A stretch of 24,836 bases of DNA, from assembly GCA_965602805.1 (NCBI GenBank), contig CBFCZK010000017.1:1-24836 (forward strand), in the 5' to 3' direction. The DNA comes from Thiomicrorhabdus sp965602805. GTDB taxonomy: Bacteria; Pseudomonadota; Gammaproteobacteria; Thiomicrospirales; Thiomicrospiraceae. Made by a program: the position numbers and the translations under genes. The notes beneath the pieces were generated by a model. The model worked only from the letters and a program-made list of their open reading frames with translations. It ran no database searches and was not told the DNA's origin. Shown in pieces: positions 24,586-24,836 of the stretch. Each line of letters opens with the position of its first letter. Position 1 is the first letter of the stretch.

Positions 24586-24597
24586 ACCAGGCCTGGT
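24586..24597. repeat. Iterated palindrome ACCAGGCCTGGT, intergenic copy
   Basis: Perfect copy extended to a 16-bp palindrome (TG...CA on the flanks), in the gene-free right edge of the window. Confidence 0.9.
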
Positions 24598-24704
24598 CAA
24601 ATATAAAAGCCCACACAACACCAGAATTAAACATACTGAATTCTCGTAGAAAAATCTCCCTTCTGTAAGCAATCGTCATTTCACTTTGCGAAGGATGCGT
24701 TTAA

Positions 24705-24745
24705 ACATTCCCTATGTCTGAGCGGAACGCGAGTTTAGGGGATGT
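24705..24745. repeat. REP-like imperfect inverted repeat
   Basis: ACATTCCCTA (24705-24714) pairs with TAGGGGATGT (24736-24745) at 9 of 10 positions. Inside the loop a small GCG-GAA-CGC hairpin sits at 24722-24730. The short stem with an internal GC hairpin is the shape of REP elements associated with REP-associated (RAYT) transposases. I cannot see other copies in this window. Confidence 0.4.
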
Positions 24746-24784
24746 CAGCAGACAAGCTTAGTGAAATAGAGGGCGTCATCAGGG

Positions 24785-24836
24785 TGTGAGTGATACAGAT
24801 ACATAGGTAACAGATTATTACAGATACATGGGTTAC
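24785..24836. mobile_element. Probable insertion-sequence end with two 18-bp direct repeats (partial)
   Basis: From 24785 the sequence reads TGTGAGTGATACAGATACAT. Two direct repeats follow with a 25-bp period: TACAGATACATAGGTAAC (24794-24811) and TACAGATACATGGGTTAC (24819-24836), 16 of 18 identical. Read on the minus strand, TTACCTATGTATCTG resembles the terminal and subterminal repeats I recall from IS481-family elements, which start with TGT. The transposase would lie beyond the right edge. The family assignment is a weak inference. Confidence 0.45.

Larger units (their letters stand above)
24236..24836. other. 601-bp stretch without a convincing gene; hairpins and element edges
   Basis: No open frame here looks like a real protein; a minus-strand frame at 24451-24672 has no recognisable family features. 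The stretch contains an imperfect inverted repeat (24436-24486), one ACCAGGCCTGGT copy (24586-24597), a REP-like inverted repeat (24705-24745) and two direct repeats at the right edge (24794-24836). It looks like a landing zone for mobile DNA after the core cluster. Confidence 0.6.

Noticed and set aside
6540..24597. Reading the 12-mer as a classical DNA uptake sequence
   Set aside because: Known uptake sequences are asymmetric and, as far as I know, limited to Neisseriaceae and Pasteurellaceae; the presence of dprA alone is not enough.
24451..24672. 73-residue open frame on the minus strand
   Set aside because: No family features, it spans the palindrome and one arm of an inverted repeat, and there is no good ribosome-binding site; most likely chance.
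1..24836. tRNA, rRNA or riboswitch genes
   Set aside because: I saw no cloverleaf, CCA-ending tRNA sequence, rRNA segment or recognisable riboswitch core on either strand.

Overview
This window looks like the chromosome of a gammaproteobacterium of moderate G+C content, plausibly from the sulfur-oxidising Thiomicrospira/Hydrogenovibrio/Thiomicrorhabdus group. That is my inference from gene order and protein style (ubiK-comM, argS next to a SPOR protein, dprA / def-fmt-rsmB-DUF4390-ntrY-ntrX-trkA-trkH); no search was run. Most of the window is conserved core genome. The two edges are accessory DNA.

Left edge (1-1212): one end of a mobile element whose terminus reads 5'-TGT and carries three tandem A/T-rich repeats of about 20 bp, like TnsB-binding sites of Tn7-family transposons. 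It interrupts comM just after the Arg codon of the G-R-C motif. This is the position used by the AbaR/Tn6022 branch of Tn7-like elements in Acinetobacter comM. The element runs off the window. One unassigned gene (351 aa) lies inside it, starting near the end. The comM 5' part (to 2310) is left as a truncated reading frame behind ubiK.

Core region (2347-23539): ubiK; a GGDEF diguanylate cyclase; on the minus strand topA, then argS and an abutting FtsN-like SPOR gene; a receiver-plus-ATPase regulator divergent from topA; dprA divergent from def. From def a rightward run follows: def, fmt, rsmB (overlapping fmt by 4 bp), a DUF4390 protein, ntrY, ntrX (overlapping ntrY by 4 bp), trkA, trkH, a SAM methyltransferase and an EamA transporter (another 4-bp overlap). 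It joins protein N-terminal formylation and deformylation, 16S rRNA methylation, an envelope two-component system and the Trk potassium uptake system.

Right edge (23540-24836): a lone 200-aa protein with a HEPN-like R-N-x3-H motif, then about 600 bp without a convincing gene. That stretch holds hairpins, a REP-like inverted repeat and, at the very end, two direct repeats that look like the subterminal repeats of an insertion sequence.

The most striking genome-scale signal is a perfect 12-bp palindrome, ACCAGGCCTGGT, present seven times on both genic and intergenic DNA and read in all three codon phases. Other points to check are an NtrX-like regulator that has lost GAFTGA and the Walker B acids, and a TopA with a pentad Lys-Lys tail in place of zinc ribbons.
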